Source of the DNA: Blasia pusilla
Taxonomy: Eukaryota; Marchantiophyta; Marchantiopsida; Blasiales
Assembly: GCA_050084515.1 (NCBI GenBank)
Contig: CM114272.1
Coordinates: forward strand, 30,318,001 to 30,382,000
Reading direction: 5' to 3'
DNA length: 64,000 nt
The position numbers and the translations under genes were made by a program. The notes under the pieces were generated by a model. That model searched no databases and had not been told where the DNA came from. It saw only the letters and a list, made by a program, of their open reading frames with translations. Shown here one piece after another: positions 10,419-21,885 of this stretch; the first letter of the stretch is position 1, and each line of letters begins with the position of its first letter.

Positions 10419-10635
10419 GCTTTGCGACGAAAACGCTCTGCTCCTAACAATCGGAGCGGACGCCTAAGCAAGCTTTGGAACGAAAACGCTCCTCCCCTAA
10501 CAATCCAAGCGGACGCCTAAGCGAGCTTTGGAACGAAAACGCTCCGCTCCTAACAATCTTCCACACTCTTCCCTCCCTACTGGTGGAAGATAAATCTGAT
10601 TTAATTGACAACAGTACGAGCTATCCCCCGCAAGC
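10395..10635. promoter_or_regulatory. Candidate bidirectional promoter with ~57-bp tandem repeats (copy A)
   Basis: Three imperfect units of CCTAAGCAAGCTTTGCGACGAAAACGCTC...CTAACAATC-GGAGCGGACG lie between the SRA gene (-) and frame Y (+), followed by a conserved block with GATAAATCTGATTTAATTGA and CAGTACGAGCTATCC. Equivalent clusters occur at 28,085-28,265 (reversed), 45,345-45,580, 61,630-61,800 and 63,405-63,550, always at the SRA/Y junction. Conservation in position suggests the divergent control region of both genes. The first repeat overlaps the first codons of the longest SRA frame, which favours the Met55 start. No TATA box is claimed. Confidence 0.6.
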
Positions 10636-10818
10636 GTGCCTCCTCTCGAGCTAACTCGCCCGCTCGTCCGTCCTCTTCACCGGGGAAAGCACTTTCGATC
10701 TAACAAAGTCTCCTTGCGAGCTTACCAAACCACCGGCCACAGCGGAGACGACCCTCAGACTCTCTCCACTCCGAACGTGCAAACGATTAGGAAGAAGGAA
10801 ATGAACGCTTCGGACTAA
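10636..10818 (+). pseudogene. Divergent frame Y, N-terminal remnant (copy A)
   Basis: Frame of 60 aa beginning MPPLELTRPLVRPLHRGKHF, homologous to the first part of longer Y frames at 61,774, 63,551 and 28,066 (minus). Here homology ends soon after the shared GCTCGCTGGTGTTCTT (about 10,860-10,880), where the other copies continue FFDDEFLRDYVGLQFSPRL. A therefore keeps only the start of Y. Function unknown; the overlapping frame in related copies starts MTTVRAIHRKRASSRASSPA and is the better protein candidate. Confidence 0.4.
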
Positions 10819-10879
10819 CACGCTGAACCTCTCTGCGCTCGCAGAAATAGCTCTCCGCTCGCTGGTGTTCTTATGGCGG

Positions 10880-12420
10880 CGCCATCATCGCTTCTTGGGG
10901 GTTTTCAGCTGGCGCTCTGGGCTTCAACGCACCCCTCTCCCCCTCTCTCTCGATCGTAAAACCTAGAGGCCCCCCTCTTTTCGGTGCCGCATTAATTACC
11001 GCTTGTGATTCCCCCTCCGCCGCCAACTCTTCTCACCGCTCCACGACATCCTCTCCCTCGCTTTTCAGCGTCACATTCAGCCCTTTCCGTGGTTTTCGGA
11101 GTCACATTCATTCAGCATTTCAGTAATTGATTTTTTGTAGTTCACTTATTAGCGGCATTCGGAGAAAAACCTTTTCATCTTTCATCCCAGAGATATATAT
11201 GGAGAATATATATGGATTTGTTGTTGTATTTACATGTGAAATGATGTAAGACATGCTCCTCTAGCATGTTAAATTTGATTTTTCCTCGTTAGATTTGATT
11301 CTTTATAGCTTTCATTCCTAATCGAATCTGGAGTGGGGTAAGATCCCCATGCAGACTCTAATAGCAAAATGATTAAATTTGATTTTTCTTGGTGAGATTT
11401 GATTAATTATAGCTTTTTGAGACGTCATTTTAATTGAATCCTGAGTGGGGCTGGAGTGGCGTAAGATTATTCAGGAAAGTAGAATGTCGATGATGACTTT
11501 GGTGGAGACCGGCAACATGGTAGTTTAAATTTGATTTTTACTAGTGAGATTTGATTTTTAATAGTTTTTAGATGTTCAATTCATTCTTAGTTGAATCTGG
11601 AGTGGTAGGTGTCCATAATGGACTTGGTACGTGGACCATTGCTGGGATTAGGACTCAAATTACAGTAGATGGTGGAGACTAGCAAAATCATAGTTTAAAT
11701 TTGATGTTTAGATGTTGAATTCATTCTTAATTGAATCCGGAGTGGGGTAAGATAAGTCAGGAGGGTAGAATGTCGATAATGTGTGGACCATGGTTCGGAG
11801 TTGCTAGTGGAGAAGTCAGGAAGGTAGATATCGATCATCCTTCCTACCTTAATCGTGTACCATCATTGCGTACACTACTAAGAAAAAGAAAGTGGCAGTA
11901 GTTGGAGGATTACAATTACGGGGAGACGTTGCAATGGGACTATTGCCTTCAAGTCGAGGACCATTGTTTGGAGTAGAACTTACAAGACTGGACTCCATTA
12001 CTGGAGTACAAGAAAATATTATGGTTTACAGGGAAAAATACATGTGTATGGTTGGGAGAGTAGGGATTACTATTACTACAGGATACATATTTGTACTCGT
12101 AGATAGTAGATATATAGCATGCTTACATATGGATCGTTCGGAGTAGGGACTACATACTTAGATAGGGCAGACATGTGGATCGTTGAGAGTAGGGACTACA
12201 TACTTAGATAGGGCAGACTACAATTACGAAAAATAGACTAGTAGATAGTGCAGACTAGCAAAATGGTAGTTTAAATTTGATTGTTTCTTGTGATTTGATT
12301 CATAGATGTTTTTAGACGTTAAATTCATTCTTAATTAAATCCGGAGGGGGTAAGATAAATCAGGAAGGTGGGATGTCTATTATGCATGTGGTGCATGGTT
12401 ATAGTTGGAGTTGAGGAGTA
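10880..12420. repeat. Degenerate AT-rich interspersed/tandem repeats
   Basis: Repeated blocks such as GAATCCGGAGTGGGGTAAGA followed by TAAGTCAGGAAGGTAGAATG, and TAGTTTAAATTTGATTTTTC followed by TTGGTGAGATTTGATT, recur irregularly every 150-250 bp (near 11,280, 11,430, 11,590, 11,730 and 12,330). Related blocks are at 23,680-24,060 and 46,220-47,240. No convincing coding frame: an 84-aa frame at 11,892-12,146 lies within repeats. The TE family is not recognised. Confidence 0.6.
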
Positions 12421-15230
12421 GAATTACGGAGATATACTCCTAAGTCTTGCAATGTGAACACTAGTTAATGTATGAATTTGGATTCAGGGAACATTATTTG
12501 GAGTAGAATGTAAGACTGAATTCCATTATTTATTTTAACTATATGATGGTTAATGGGAAAATATATAATAGGCCTCACATGTGGACTACAGTGAATGTAT
12601 ATATTATTTGGAGTCAAGTTTGTGAAACATCTTTGGGGTTAACTCAGTAGAATTTACGACAAACTAAGATTATGGTAGGTTTACTGGGAAAAATATTTAG
12701 AATGCCTTACATGCGGATCTTCAATGTGTGTATTTGGAGTAGAAGACCATCATTTGGAGTCAATTTGTGAAAAAGGGTCTACAACCTTGGACATATTTGT
12801 TGTGTACCAAATGGTCCGATTGGAGTCATGGACCCTTGCTTGGAGGCTACACTCTTTAAAAAAACTGCTCAACTTACAGGAAATATATAGTTAACCTGTG
12901 AGGAAATATATAGTTAACCTATGTATTTGGAGTCATTGACCGTCCTTTGGAGTTAACTTAAATAACTGCGCACTTGGTTTGATTAGAATTTCCTAAGATT
13001 ATGACCAAAAGTAATCCTTGCCAAATGTATGTACCTTGAGTCAGGACCCTTGTTTGGGAAAAAGTCTACGACCATGTCTTAAAAATGACCATCAATTTAC
13101 TTTGGAGGTGAATTTATGAGAAATTTATTGTGGGTTAAGTATGGATGATTAGTGAATATATTTGGTTTACTTTTAGAGTCCAACAATATAAAGAGCTAGA
13201 TTTGGTAAGGGGAACATTATTTGGAATTTATGTAGATTTAGTGAAAATATATTATATGTTTACCATTAGAGCTACGATGTAGAATTTACTCATGGAAAAC
13301 TTTTTGGAGTCCTAGAGTGTATATTTGGAGGCCAGGTGAGCTTTTAAAAACAATTGTATTATGGGTACCCCATATTAATGGACTCCCATATGGGTACCTA
13401 GTATCAATGGACCCTCACTACTAATCAAAACTAGAATGGGATCCATAACCTCACAATTCATCCACTTACACTATATTTCTTAATTACCTTAATTTATCTT
13501 GTTCACTAATTTAATGTTAGGGTCTCTTGTCTCATACTATTTGTCTCAAATAAATCTTCTTACTTTTCTTAAAGGACATGAACTAAGTCCAACATGACCA
13601 TGGCATGCTCATGCTCATGCTCGATTTTCATTTACATCTTAACAAATCTACCTATTTTTACTTTGCAGGTTGAGTATCCACTTTAGTATAGAATAGAATC
13701 CTACTCCAATAGTGTAAGAAATTATATTGTTAGACTCCTTCCCAAAAAAAATAAAAAAAATCTTGATTTCTACACGATCTTGATTACTTTAAAGGAGAAG
13801 ATGTGATTTAGAAAACAAGTCCACTAAAACTTGAAGCTTTAGATGGGAGCACACTCTTTGTTGACGATAAATAGAGTCATATACCATGGGGACCATTTCA
13901 CCATGGTTACACCATTTCACCTAATGTGGAGAGTGTAGATCCTTCTTAACGATCAAAGGATTACTTAGTCTTAAGTCTTAGGAGCATAAGTCACAATTAC
14001 ACTACTTAAATTGTCCAAGACAATGGGATATGATTGTGTGGCCCTCACCAAATCAATTGACAATCTTCCACTTTTATTTGTATTGAAGAATAGTATTAGT
14101 CCACAATGGAATACAATAACATTCAATATCTTCATGAAAGGTTTGTTTCAATCAATTTCAAGAAGATTGAGGGTCTTGAGGATGTGAAAGCAACCAAAGA
14201 ATAATTACTAAAGTTGCACCACACTAATAGGGAAACTTTGTTTCCTCCTAATTTAAGCCCTTTGAATTTCTAATGAAACCAATGAAACTCCTACATTCCT
14301 TAGGCACCTACCGACTACCATGTTCTCATCAAAAGGTGAGTAATCATGATAGGGTTATTTCATTCCATGATATCCAAAATGAGAGATTTTTTTACTCGTC
14401 TTACATTACATTCTTTTGGATCACTCAATATTCTTTGGATTTGGGAGATTTGACCGCTACTGGTTCTGAAAAATTCCTATTTTCTCCATTTTGGATTCCA
14501 TATACCTCATAGAAATTGTGGTGATGGAGCTTACTCATCTTCAAGAGGAGATTTTTTGGCTCTCCTTTTATGGGAATGATACGATCAAACCACTCATGGA
14601 GAAAAACTAGTTTCATTCTCTACACCCATATCTTAAAACAAAAATTGATTTATGAGGAATTTGTCGGCCATCTTGTAGGTTGATAATTAATAATGGTGGC
14701 TTGAGACCAAGGGCAAATTAACACTAGTCTACATGTGATATAGATCTAAGAAATTAGAGAATAGAAGAAGTAGATTGGTAATGGATGAAGATTGAAGAAG
14801 AGAAACTATAAGATGGTCATATTCTTCATTAAATTTTAAAACAAATGCTTGACCTATTTATCAGTGGATGACCGGATTGATCACTTCTCTTTGAATCATA
14901 TGATAAATTCAGATTATAAATGGATGAAATTTTAGAAGATAATGTGTATTTGTGTACGGCTAGGAACTTTGGATGAGTGGATTCCGACTTGAGAAGGGAA
15001 GGAGATTTCGGAAGATAACGTGTGGAGGTAGATGGCTAGATTTTTTAATGAGTGAATTCCTACTTCATATGGGAGCGGGAAAATATTATTTTAAGCCTAA
15101 GTTACAAGTGGAGAAAACTGGAAAACTTCAATGGAGGAGCTCAAATCAAATAAAGGAAATAAAATAGAACTTAGCTTAATTTGGGTATAGCTGGATGATT
15201 GATTGAAGCGCCTCCCACTTCATTTACAGT
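12421..15230. other. AT-rich intergenic sequence, no gene seen
   Basis: About 2.8 kb of AT-rich DNA with only short chance frames on both strands. Parts from about 13,080 onward have a diverged copy at 24,120-25,850. The stretch 12,920-13,904 is missing from the A' segment. I see no RNA gene, TE ends or coding signal. Confidence 0.6.
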
Positions 15231-15317
15231 TTGCAGCTCTGCCCACATTTAGAAAGCGGATATCTGTTACCCGGTGAGTACTGACCTCGGGCGCTGAGGT
15301 GGCACGAAAGGACATTG

Positions 15318-16650
15318 ATGGCCTCACAGCCGCCGCCCTCCTCCTCCAATCCAACACCGCAGATTATCACCGCATGCACGTCAGCCGTCGTAACGGATCC
15401 TCAATCGAAGACCCGTGAGGTGCCGCAAGGAGGCGGGGTCATTCAACTCGTATGTTTATTTATCATATCTATATATATCCCAGTCGCTCCGTGTCCGGCC
15501 ATTCCGGTCTTGGGGATGTTTACATAATCTTCTGTGTGAAGTTAAAAGACCCTTCCCTCTGTCGTAGTTTGTCTGCACGCATTTAGACAGTCCGAAATCG
15601 CAGCCCGCAGCGATGGCAGCGATGTGCATCCCCACCCGCTCATCCATCCCGCGATCGAACTCCTGTAGAGCCGTAGGGGCGTCAGATTCGAGCGATATCC
15701 CTGAGTGGAGTGCTGAGATTTCTGAGAACGAGGGCAATGATGATGAAGAGGCCCTCCCGCCGCCGGTGGACTGGATTCGTTCGGCGGATGACCGCGTTGC
15801 GCGTCTGACGGAGTCGATCGCCGAGGCAGTGGGAGATCTCTCGCTTGTGGGTGAGGAAGGGAGCCCCGTGCTGGAAGATGAATCTGCGAGTGATGGGCTT
15901 CAGGTCCCAAGCGCCGAAAGCTCCGTGGTTCTGGCGGACAGCAGCAAGGTGGAATTTACGGGAATCAATCATGTGGCCTACTGCTGCGCCGATTTGGACC
16001 GATCGTTGGAGTTCTATTGCGGACTTCTGGGTAAGTGTTCTTCTGCGAGAATGTACACATTTCCCTTCCGATTTTCGCTGTAATGGTTCACACCTGAAAG
16101 CTCTGGACTGCAGTTCGCTCTCCGCTTCAGTCGCTGGGACTCATATTTAGACTGCCATGAACTGCAGGCTTGAAGGTGGGCGAGGGCCGACCTAAACTTC
16201 CGTACCGCGGCGAGTGGCTTCTTATGGGAGCAGAAGGTATTCATCTCATGGAGGTTCCCAACCCTGATCCTGTGAGCAATCGCCCGGAGCATGGAGGCTT
16301 CGACCGACATGTCTGCTTGAACTGCAAGGATGTCGCGCAGCTGAGAGTGGTTCTGGAGAAAGCAGGTTGGTGTTCATTGCTCCACACCAGCTCTCATGAT
16401 AGATAGCTAGCTAGCGCGCGCTCGATCATCCACTCCTGCATCCCTGGAATTCATGCTTACTCGATGCTAGCCGGGTTCAGATTTGGGCTGATGTTTGCGT
16501 GCGCGTGGGTCCAATGCAGGAATTCCCTATCAAGTGAGCATGGTGCCATCCATCTTTCTCCAGGACCCTGACGGCAACGGCCTCGAAATCTTCAAGTCCA
16601 GGAACCACGTCTTTGAATGCACCCGCGTTGTGGGAACGTCAAGAAGCTAG
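15318..16650 (+). CDS. Glyoxalase/VOC-superfamily protein (lactoylglutathione lyase-like), spliced
   Basis: Core exons are 15,613-16,030, 16,168-16,365 and 16,520-16,650 (TAG), with GT-AG introns of 137 and 154 bp; frames join to give 248 aa. The VOC domain runs about 115-232: FTGINHVAYCCADLDRSLEF, LPYRGEWLLMGAEGIHLMEV, RPEHGGFDRHVCL and LQDPDGNGLEIFKS. The four expected metal ligands are His120, Glu168, His187 and Glu228. It resembles the one-domain plant glyoxalase-I-like family; the substrate cannot be told from sequence. An upstream exon, 15,318-15,449 (MASQPPPSSSNPTPQ..., ending at a GTATGT donor), can be spliced in frame to 15,604 and adds 47 residues, a possible organelle-targeting extension. 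The acidic stretch at residues 25-60 is unusual for the family. Truncated copies are at 25,940-26,640, 49,010-49,375 and 63,300-63,405. Confidence 0.9.
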
Positions 16651-18064
16651 CTAGGATTTCATATCCAGCTACTGCTGGAAGCTGGTGAACGTGTCCTGAA
16701 TGTGCAAGCCCTTTTGAGTCTCGGCTCTGGTCGTGGCTGCCATTGTACATGTGTCTATACACTTCTGCAGTACTCCATCGACTGAAGGTTGCCCTGTCTG
16801 CGATGATTGATGGAGAGCGAGGACGCCGCGTAGGTGTGGGCTGCGAGCAGTCCATTTTGCAGCTCCATGTTCCTCAATGTACATGTGTTTGAAACCTGAT
16901 ATCGGATTGAATACCGAGTGGACACCATGTCCTCGCAGACCGTTGTACTCGACTTTCAATCGTGTTATAAAATCTGGTTCTGAAACTCGACGTATTCTTT
17001 ATTTTCGTCTGTGCTCGTGCTGTGGGCTCTGATCATGAAGGTGAACTAGAGTCGTTAGTTCTCTTCTTCGTTTCGCACGTTCCAGCATATCGCAGGGTGC
17101 ATGAGTTAGTGTGGGATCAAGCTCTCATGGGTCTCAGGCGTCAATCAATTATGGGTCTCGATCCTCGTGGAATAATCCTTCCCGAGGGTTTAATAATATG
17201 GAACATCATGTGACTTAGAAAATGTGGAGAGAGTGTTTGGCCACCCTCACATTCTCCAATTGTTAGAAGAAGAGTTTTCACACTAAGAGTCTCTTGCTTT
17301 TGGGTGTGTAGAGGTCCCACGACTTCTTTGAGATCCTACCGTCAGGAGGAAAAGGCGTAGCAAATAAGCTCTACACGTTCAATTAATATGGGAGCGTTCA
17401 TAAATATTATCACTAAAATATCATAGGATGTAGCATACATGGTGAAAAGTGACTTAGAATTAAAAACGATTTGCACAAGCACTGATAGTAAAATTAACAT
17501 GGAAGGGTTGAAGGAGAGAAAGAAATGATGTTTTTAAAATGAGATATTTTTCATGCTAAAGTGAAGATGAAGAGGAAGTGAGTATTTCCTATTCTGCAAG
17601 GTTCTGATAACGGAGGATCAATATCTTTCTTTGTCCCTAACCGGCATCCAATTAAATACACAACAAGTCTTTATTCATAAGTCTCCCTCCCATCCTAGAG
17701 CATAAACATGCTATAAAAGTATGGAAAGTAAAAGCATAAAGCCGATCAAAATTATATGAGTACATAATATCTCAAAGAAAATTTGGATATAAAATATTCG
17801 TCCAACGCAAATACCATAAATTGAAACATTAACTCCACTCCAACTACTGCCAGAAATCCTAACAACACCATCCCCTCTACCTTCCAAACAGATCAAAACC
17901 CGACCACAACTTATGATCATTCCTTCCTTCAAACTAGTCCATGAAACTGGAGAATGGGGTGAACTTGACGCGAGTGCTCCATAGAAAGATATTCCTAAAG
18001 AACAACGAGAAGAAACGAAGAAAGTGATGGAGATAACTCAACGAAAACCACCGAATCCCTCCAT
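16651..18064. other. 3' flank of the VOC gene and unannotated sequence
   Basis: The first few hundred bases are presumably VOC 3' UTR and flank. Beyond about 17,000 I see only short frames without protein-like character, AT-rich from 17,400. No gene, RNA or TE end is supported. Confidence 0.5.
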
Positions 18065-19480
18065 TGACTTTCTCTCCTACGATGGACCCCATGTATCTAA
18101 TTCTCACTTAGTTTCTCTTCAATAGAGGGGTATAATTTCCCCTCTATTGATAATCAATAGTATTCACTTTATTTAATTTTCCCTTTTATCTACATTAATT
18201 CACAATTGGCTACTCTCCTCAAATCTGAAATTACTCCTAGCAATAGGTAGGAAGAAACTAGTTGCCCAAGTGAGAAGGAACATCGTCAACAAGCCATCAT
18301 GAGATAGATCGTAAAATTGGCAACTGATAGCCAAATTTTGGAGACCAGAAATCCCAAATGAGCAAACTTACAAGAAAATACCCTATATTAAGAAACACAT
18401 CCTCAAGTTCCTAAAAGCTACGTCGCATTATGGAGAAGTATGCTTCCCTCCGTATCTTGTGCTCAAAAGTCCCTTGATAGGACTTCCTAGGGTTTGTTTT
18501 CCATATATGGGACTTTATGAAAAGCTTGTCATAACTTGCACGGAGGAGTACCTTCCTTGGATTCATGCTCCGTATCTAGGGTCACATGCACCGGAGTACT
18601 CATCTAATATTGTATCACAAAAGTAAGAAAAAAAGTGAAGTGTAAACATCATTCACTAATCATTGACAATTAGCTCCATTGGTCAAAAGCTCTTTTAAGG
18701 AGTACGGATTGCTCATTGGTTGGTCTAGAGTTCATTATATGAACAAGCCTTCCCTATCTACGTGCTATTGTAAGGGCTCGGCACCACGGAGTACTGTTTC
18801 CTCACCTTTAGGCTAACTTTCCGCTTTCACTTGTTTATGGCTATTGCTTCCCACACTTCCACAGTCATGTCCTCTCCGTTATCCCTTCCACAGTCATGTC
18901 CTCTCCGTTATCTATGGCTCTTGTCTAAATCACTACCTATCAACGGTCCTCAGTGAGTTGTCCTATTCCTTATCTACGGGTATTACTTCCTAGTCTAGCT
19001 AACGTACGTAAGGTGTCCTCTTCCTTATCTACTGCTAGTACTTCCCGATCTAGATCACTACGTATCAACGGTCCTTGCCTTTCCATTCTTCGGCTATCAC
19101 TTCCACTCCGGGAATATCCACCCTCTCTTACCTCCCACTAACTTGCACCCTCGGATATCTCCCTCCTATCTACGGCTTGTGTGTGGCTTGGGGAGTACCG
19201 TTTTCTCTAGGATTCAGGGAATAGCTTTTGCACCCTCCTATCTAGTTAGATAGATATCTCCTCACTCCTCAGTTGTGTCGTTAGGAGCTAGGGAGACCCG
19301 TATGCTACATAACTCCTCCTTAAAATAATAATTGCGTGTTGGTCTAACCACTGCATATATTGTGTGGCTTGGGAATAGTCTTTGCCCCAATCCTTGGAGG
19401 AAACTAAAGTAGCCTTTCCACTAACTTCCTATTATTTCCGACTAATTGTACATGGAAAAAATTAAGTTTTCATGAGCATG
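18065..19480 (+). mobile_element. Reversed, end-truncated LTR (solo)
   Basis: Reverse complement of the LTR family seen at 5,319-6,906. It starts TGACTTTCTCTCC (the reverse of the GACAAAGTCA end) and carries reversed landmarks such as CTATCTACGG, CTCCACTCCGGGAATATCC-type and CACTAACTTGCACCCTCGGA blocks. Homology stops at CATGAGCATG (about 19,480), so the last roughly 90 bp including the TGTTGGG end are missing. No internal domain lies next to it, so it is a solo or rearranged LTR. Opposite orientation to the LTRs at 5.3, 31.1 and 40.2 kb. Confidence 0.7.
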
Positions 19481-20103
19481 TCTATCTCCAACAGACTTGC
19501 AGTAGTTTTGGCAAATGAAGCAAGGCTACTGAATATTAATATCGGCTCTGCTATTGTTATTTTGCGCAGGAGACCAAGTAATGACTTGAGATTTCATCCC
19601 ATCTTCACACAAGAGTGTGTTCCCATCCTGATTTTCTTCTGGTTCAAGGGGATTTCCCCGTCCTGAATATGAACTTGAGCTGGATTCCCACGCAACGGTT
19701 CCCCGGTTCAGCTCTGCCAGACACACCGTCAAGCGAGGGAGAGGTCAGACATTTTCATGCCCATTATGGTATCCACAAATCCTTTCTCAACTTGCTTCCA
19801 CAGTTCAGCCCTGCTGGGAGCTTGGTTGCTTGCACAATCTCTTGAACCTTTTTCGTCCAAGTTTTCCGTTACCTCTTTAGGATTTCGATTTCGAGTCTAT
19901 ACTCCAAGTTCTCATCTCACACCAACTATGTTCGTGAGGAATCTAACATCATACCCGAAACGCCCTTCAGCTTGAAGCCTGCTGCCCCACCTACTGTATT
20001 CACCTTTCTCAGTAATCTTCTTCATTAATTATTGTACTTACTACACCTATTTGGGGCATAGAATTCGATGCCCAATTAGGTGTAAGGGGGTAAAGGGGAT
20101 CTC

Positions 20104-20544
20104 TTGTTCGCTCACCCCAGGACATTGTGGTCTTGGTCCTCTTCTTTGCAATTGCCATTGAAGATCATCACGCCGTACTTCAATACATTTTTTTCCTCCA
20201 TGCCCCACATGTCACACCAGATTTTGGTCAAGGAGATTATCTCGGAGTTTCTCTGCTGTTTCATCAGCAACAACCTGCACGAGAGAGAGTTGAATCGCTT
20301 GCGCTCGAAAGCTTTAGCATTCGAACGGCTTCAAGGCATCCTAGCTCGTGATTGGGAGGGTCATGCAGTTCATGGATATCATCGACCTCTAGATGATAAA
20401 CCTCTCAAGATGAGGTTCCTCGACCCAGCTCAATTCAGAAGGATCGAGATCGAGATCTCCTGCGGAGAAAGTCGCCTTCGGGATGAGTTCACTGACAGCG
20501 GGTTCAGCGAGTGCAGTAAGAGCAGAACTCGTGAGCACTGTTGA
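20104..20544 (+). CDS. Hypothetical open frame, 146 aa
   Basis: Unbroken plus-strand frame in otherwise poorly coding DNA. The central part looks protein-like (LHERELNRLRSKALAFERLQ, then WEGHAVHGYHRPLDDKPLKM), possibly helical. The opposite strand is also open at 20,389-20,574. No domain, signal peptide or membrane segment is recognised. It may be one exon of an interrupted gene. Low confidence that it is a gene. Confidence 0.25.
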   Translation: MFAHPRTLWSWSSSLQLPLKIITPYFNTFFSSMPHMSHQILVKEIISEFLCCFISNNLHERELNRLRSKALAFERLQGILARDWEGHAVHGYHRPLDDKPLKMRFLDPAQFRRIEIEISCGESRLRDEFTDSGFSECSKSRTREHC

Positions 20545-21589
20545 CGAGGTTCTAGACGGGATTCGTATTCGCACTCTAGTTCGGACGATGGAAATGACTA
20601 AAACTTAGTAGTGTCTCCAAAGTTTGGCGAATCCTGACGTGAGCGCTGATGAGGCTGGACAGCTTCCCTCGCGAGACACCTGCGAATCCAGAGCTATGGT
20701 AGAAAAAGAGCTTCGGAGGCCCTGTGAAAAGGGGTCACATTCTTCCGTGGGCAACCAGTGGGAGCAATCGCTGCTTCTGATCTAACCTCTGAATTACGAT
20801 AAGGTGCCTACGCACAACCTCTGGCTTCTCGGTCCTTCGATTTCCCACCTTCATTCCCACCCACGATTTCGATTTTGCTATAGCTCCACTGCTTCTTTCA
20901 CATGCGAGAATACACATATGCGCTCTCGTGATCTGAAGCTATTCGAGTTAGCTTCTGTACAGAGACACCACGTTCTTTGCCCCACCCAGTACATGCTGCT
21001 CGCGCTGTCCAGGGCCAGAACTAGAACTCTTGATACAGATCCGATGCACAGCTGCTTTTATGGCTAGAGTATGATCTGAATTACTCAGAACTATTTCGCG
21101 TGAATTTCGTACCCTCATCATCTGAAATTCAGTTCCTCTCTTCTTCACTGCACTCATTCATACTGGATGGGAAACTCTTGTTGATTCAACTCTGCTACAC
21201 TAGAACTTTTGATACAGCTATGCTGGATTGCTCCTTTATTGGCTAGATAATGAACTGAATCTATCGGAGCTCGTTAGTTTGACCTTCACACACTCATCAC
21301 CTGAAATCTGTTGGCTCTTAACACAAAGCTCGCTTCTTTACTGCACTCATTCATTCTTTATGGAAACCTCTTCTTCTTCTCTTTTCCGCTTTTATATTAA
21401 TGTGTTCTTCGTGACCCGACCCGAAATTAGAGTTCATATTAATTAGCTCCCATGCTTTCTTCTATCATCAGGATCTCGAACTTTTACCTCTTCGAGCTGT
21501 TTCTTTCGATTCGATTCTCACGCCCTGAATCTCTACATTAGCTCCGTATAGACCATGGTCAAAAACGCTTTTCATTCATTCTGCTTATG

Positions 21590-21885
21590 GTACGCAGGAC
21601 TTGAACTCTTAGTGTCCCTCGCTTCTTCCAGAATTCATGTCCTTTGCTTTCTTTCGATTCGATTCTCATGTCGAGTGTATCCAGCTTAGCTCCATTTCTT
21701 CTTTCGATGATTGGGACCATAGTCAAGATGCTTTTCATTCTACTTCCGATAGGCAGGACTTGAACTCTAAGTGTCCCTCTCGCTTCTTCCATAATTCATG
21801 ATCTTGTTTCTTGAGGTTGTGTCCCTCTCGCTGCTTCCATAATTCATGATCTTGTTTCTTGAGGTTGTCTGCTGTGCTGCCTTTG
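21590..21885 (-). repeat. Short tandem repeat encoding a 16-residue unit on the minus strand
   Basis: A 48-bp unit (CATAATTCATGATCTTGTTT...GTGTCCCTCTCG) is present twice at about 21,783-21,878, with weaker versions at 21,590 and 21,760. Because 48 is divisible by 3, the minus strand stays open through the array and reads LKKQDHELWKKREGH-like units (frames 21,559-21,792 and 21,735-21,950). It could be a decayed repeat protein or simple repeat expansion. Confidence 0.5.

Larger units (their letters stand above)
1..15547 (+). repeat. Segmental duplication, copy A (left edge outside window)
   Basis: The sequence from base 1 reappears in the same orientation at 34,928 and stays nearly identical until about 15,547, a spacing of 34,927 bp. 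It spans part of a Ty3/gypsy body, its LTR, segment X, the SRA gene, AT-rich repeats and the VOC promoter. Differences I can see are point changes, small indels and a block of about 1 kb (12,920-13,904) absent from the other copy. The left limit is not visible because homology is already running at base 1. It may be a true duplication, or two alleles placed in one scaffold. Confidence 0.93.

Noticed and set aside
11892-12146. 84-aa plus frame as a gene
   Set aside because: It runs through degenerate AT-rich repeats, and its A' counterpart has a different length and start.
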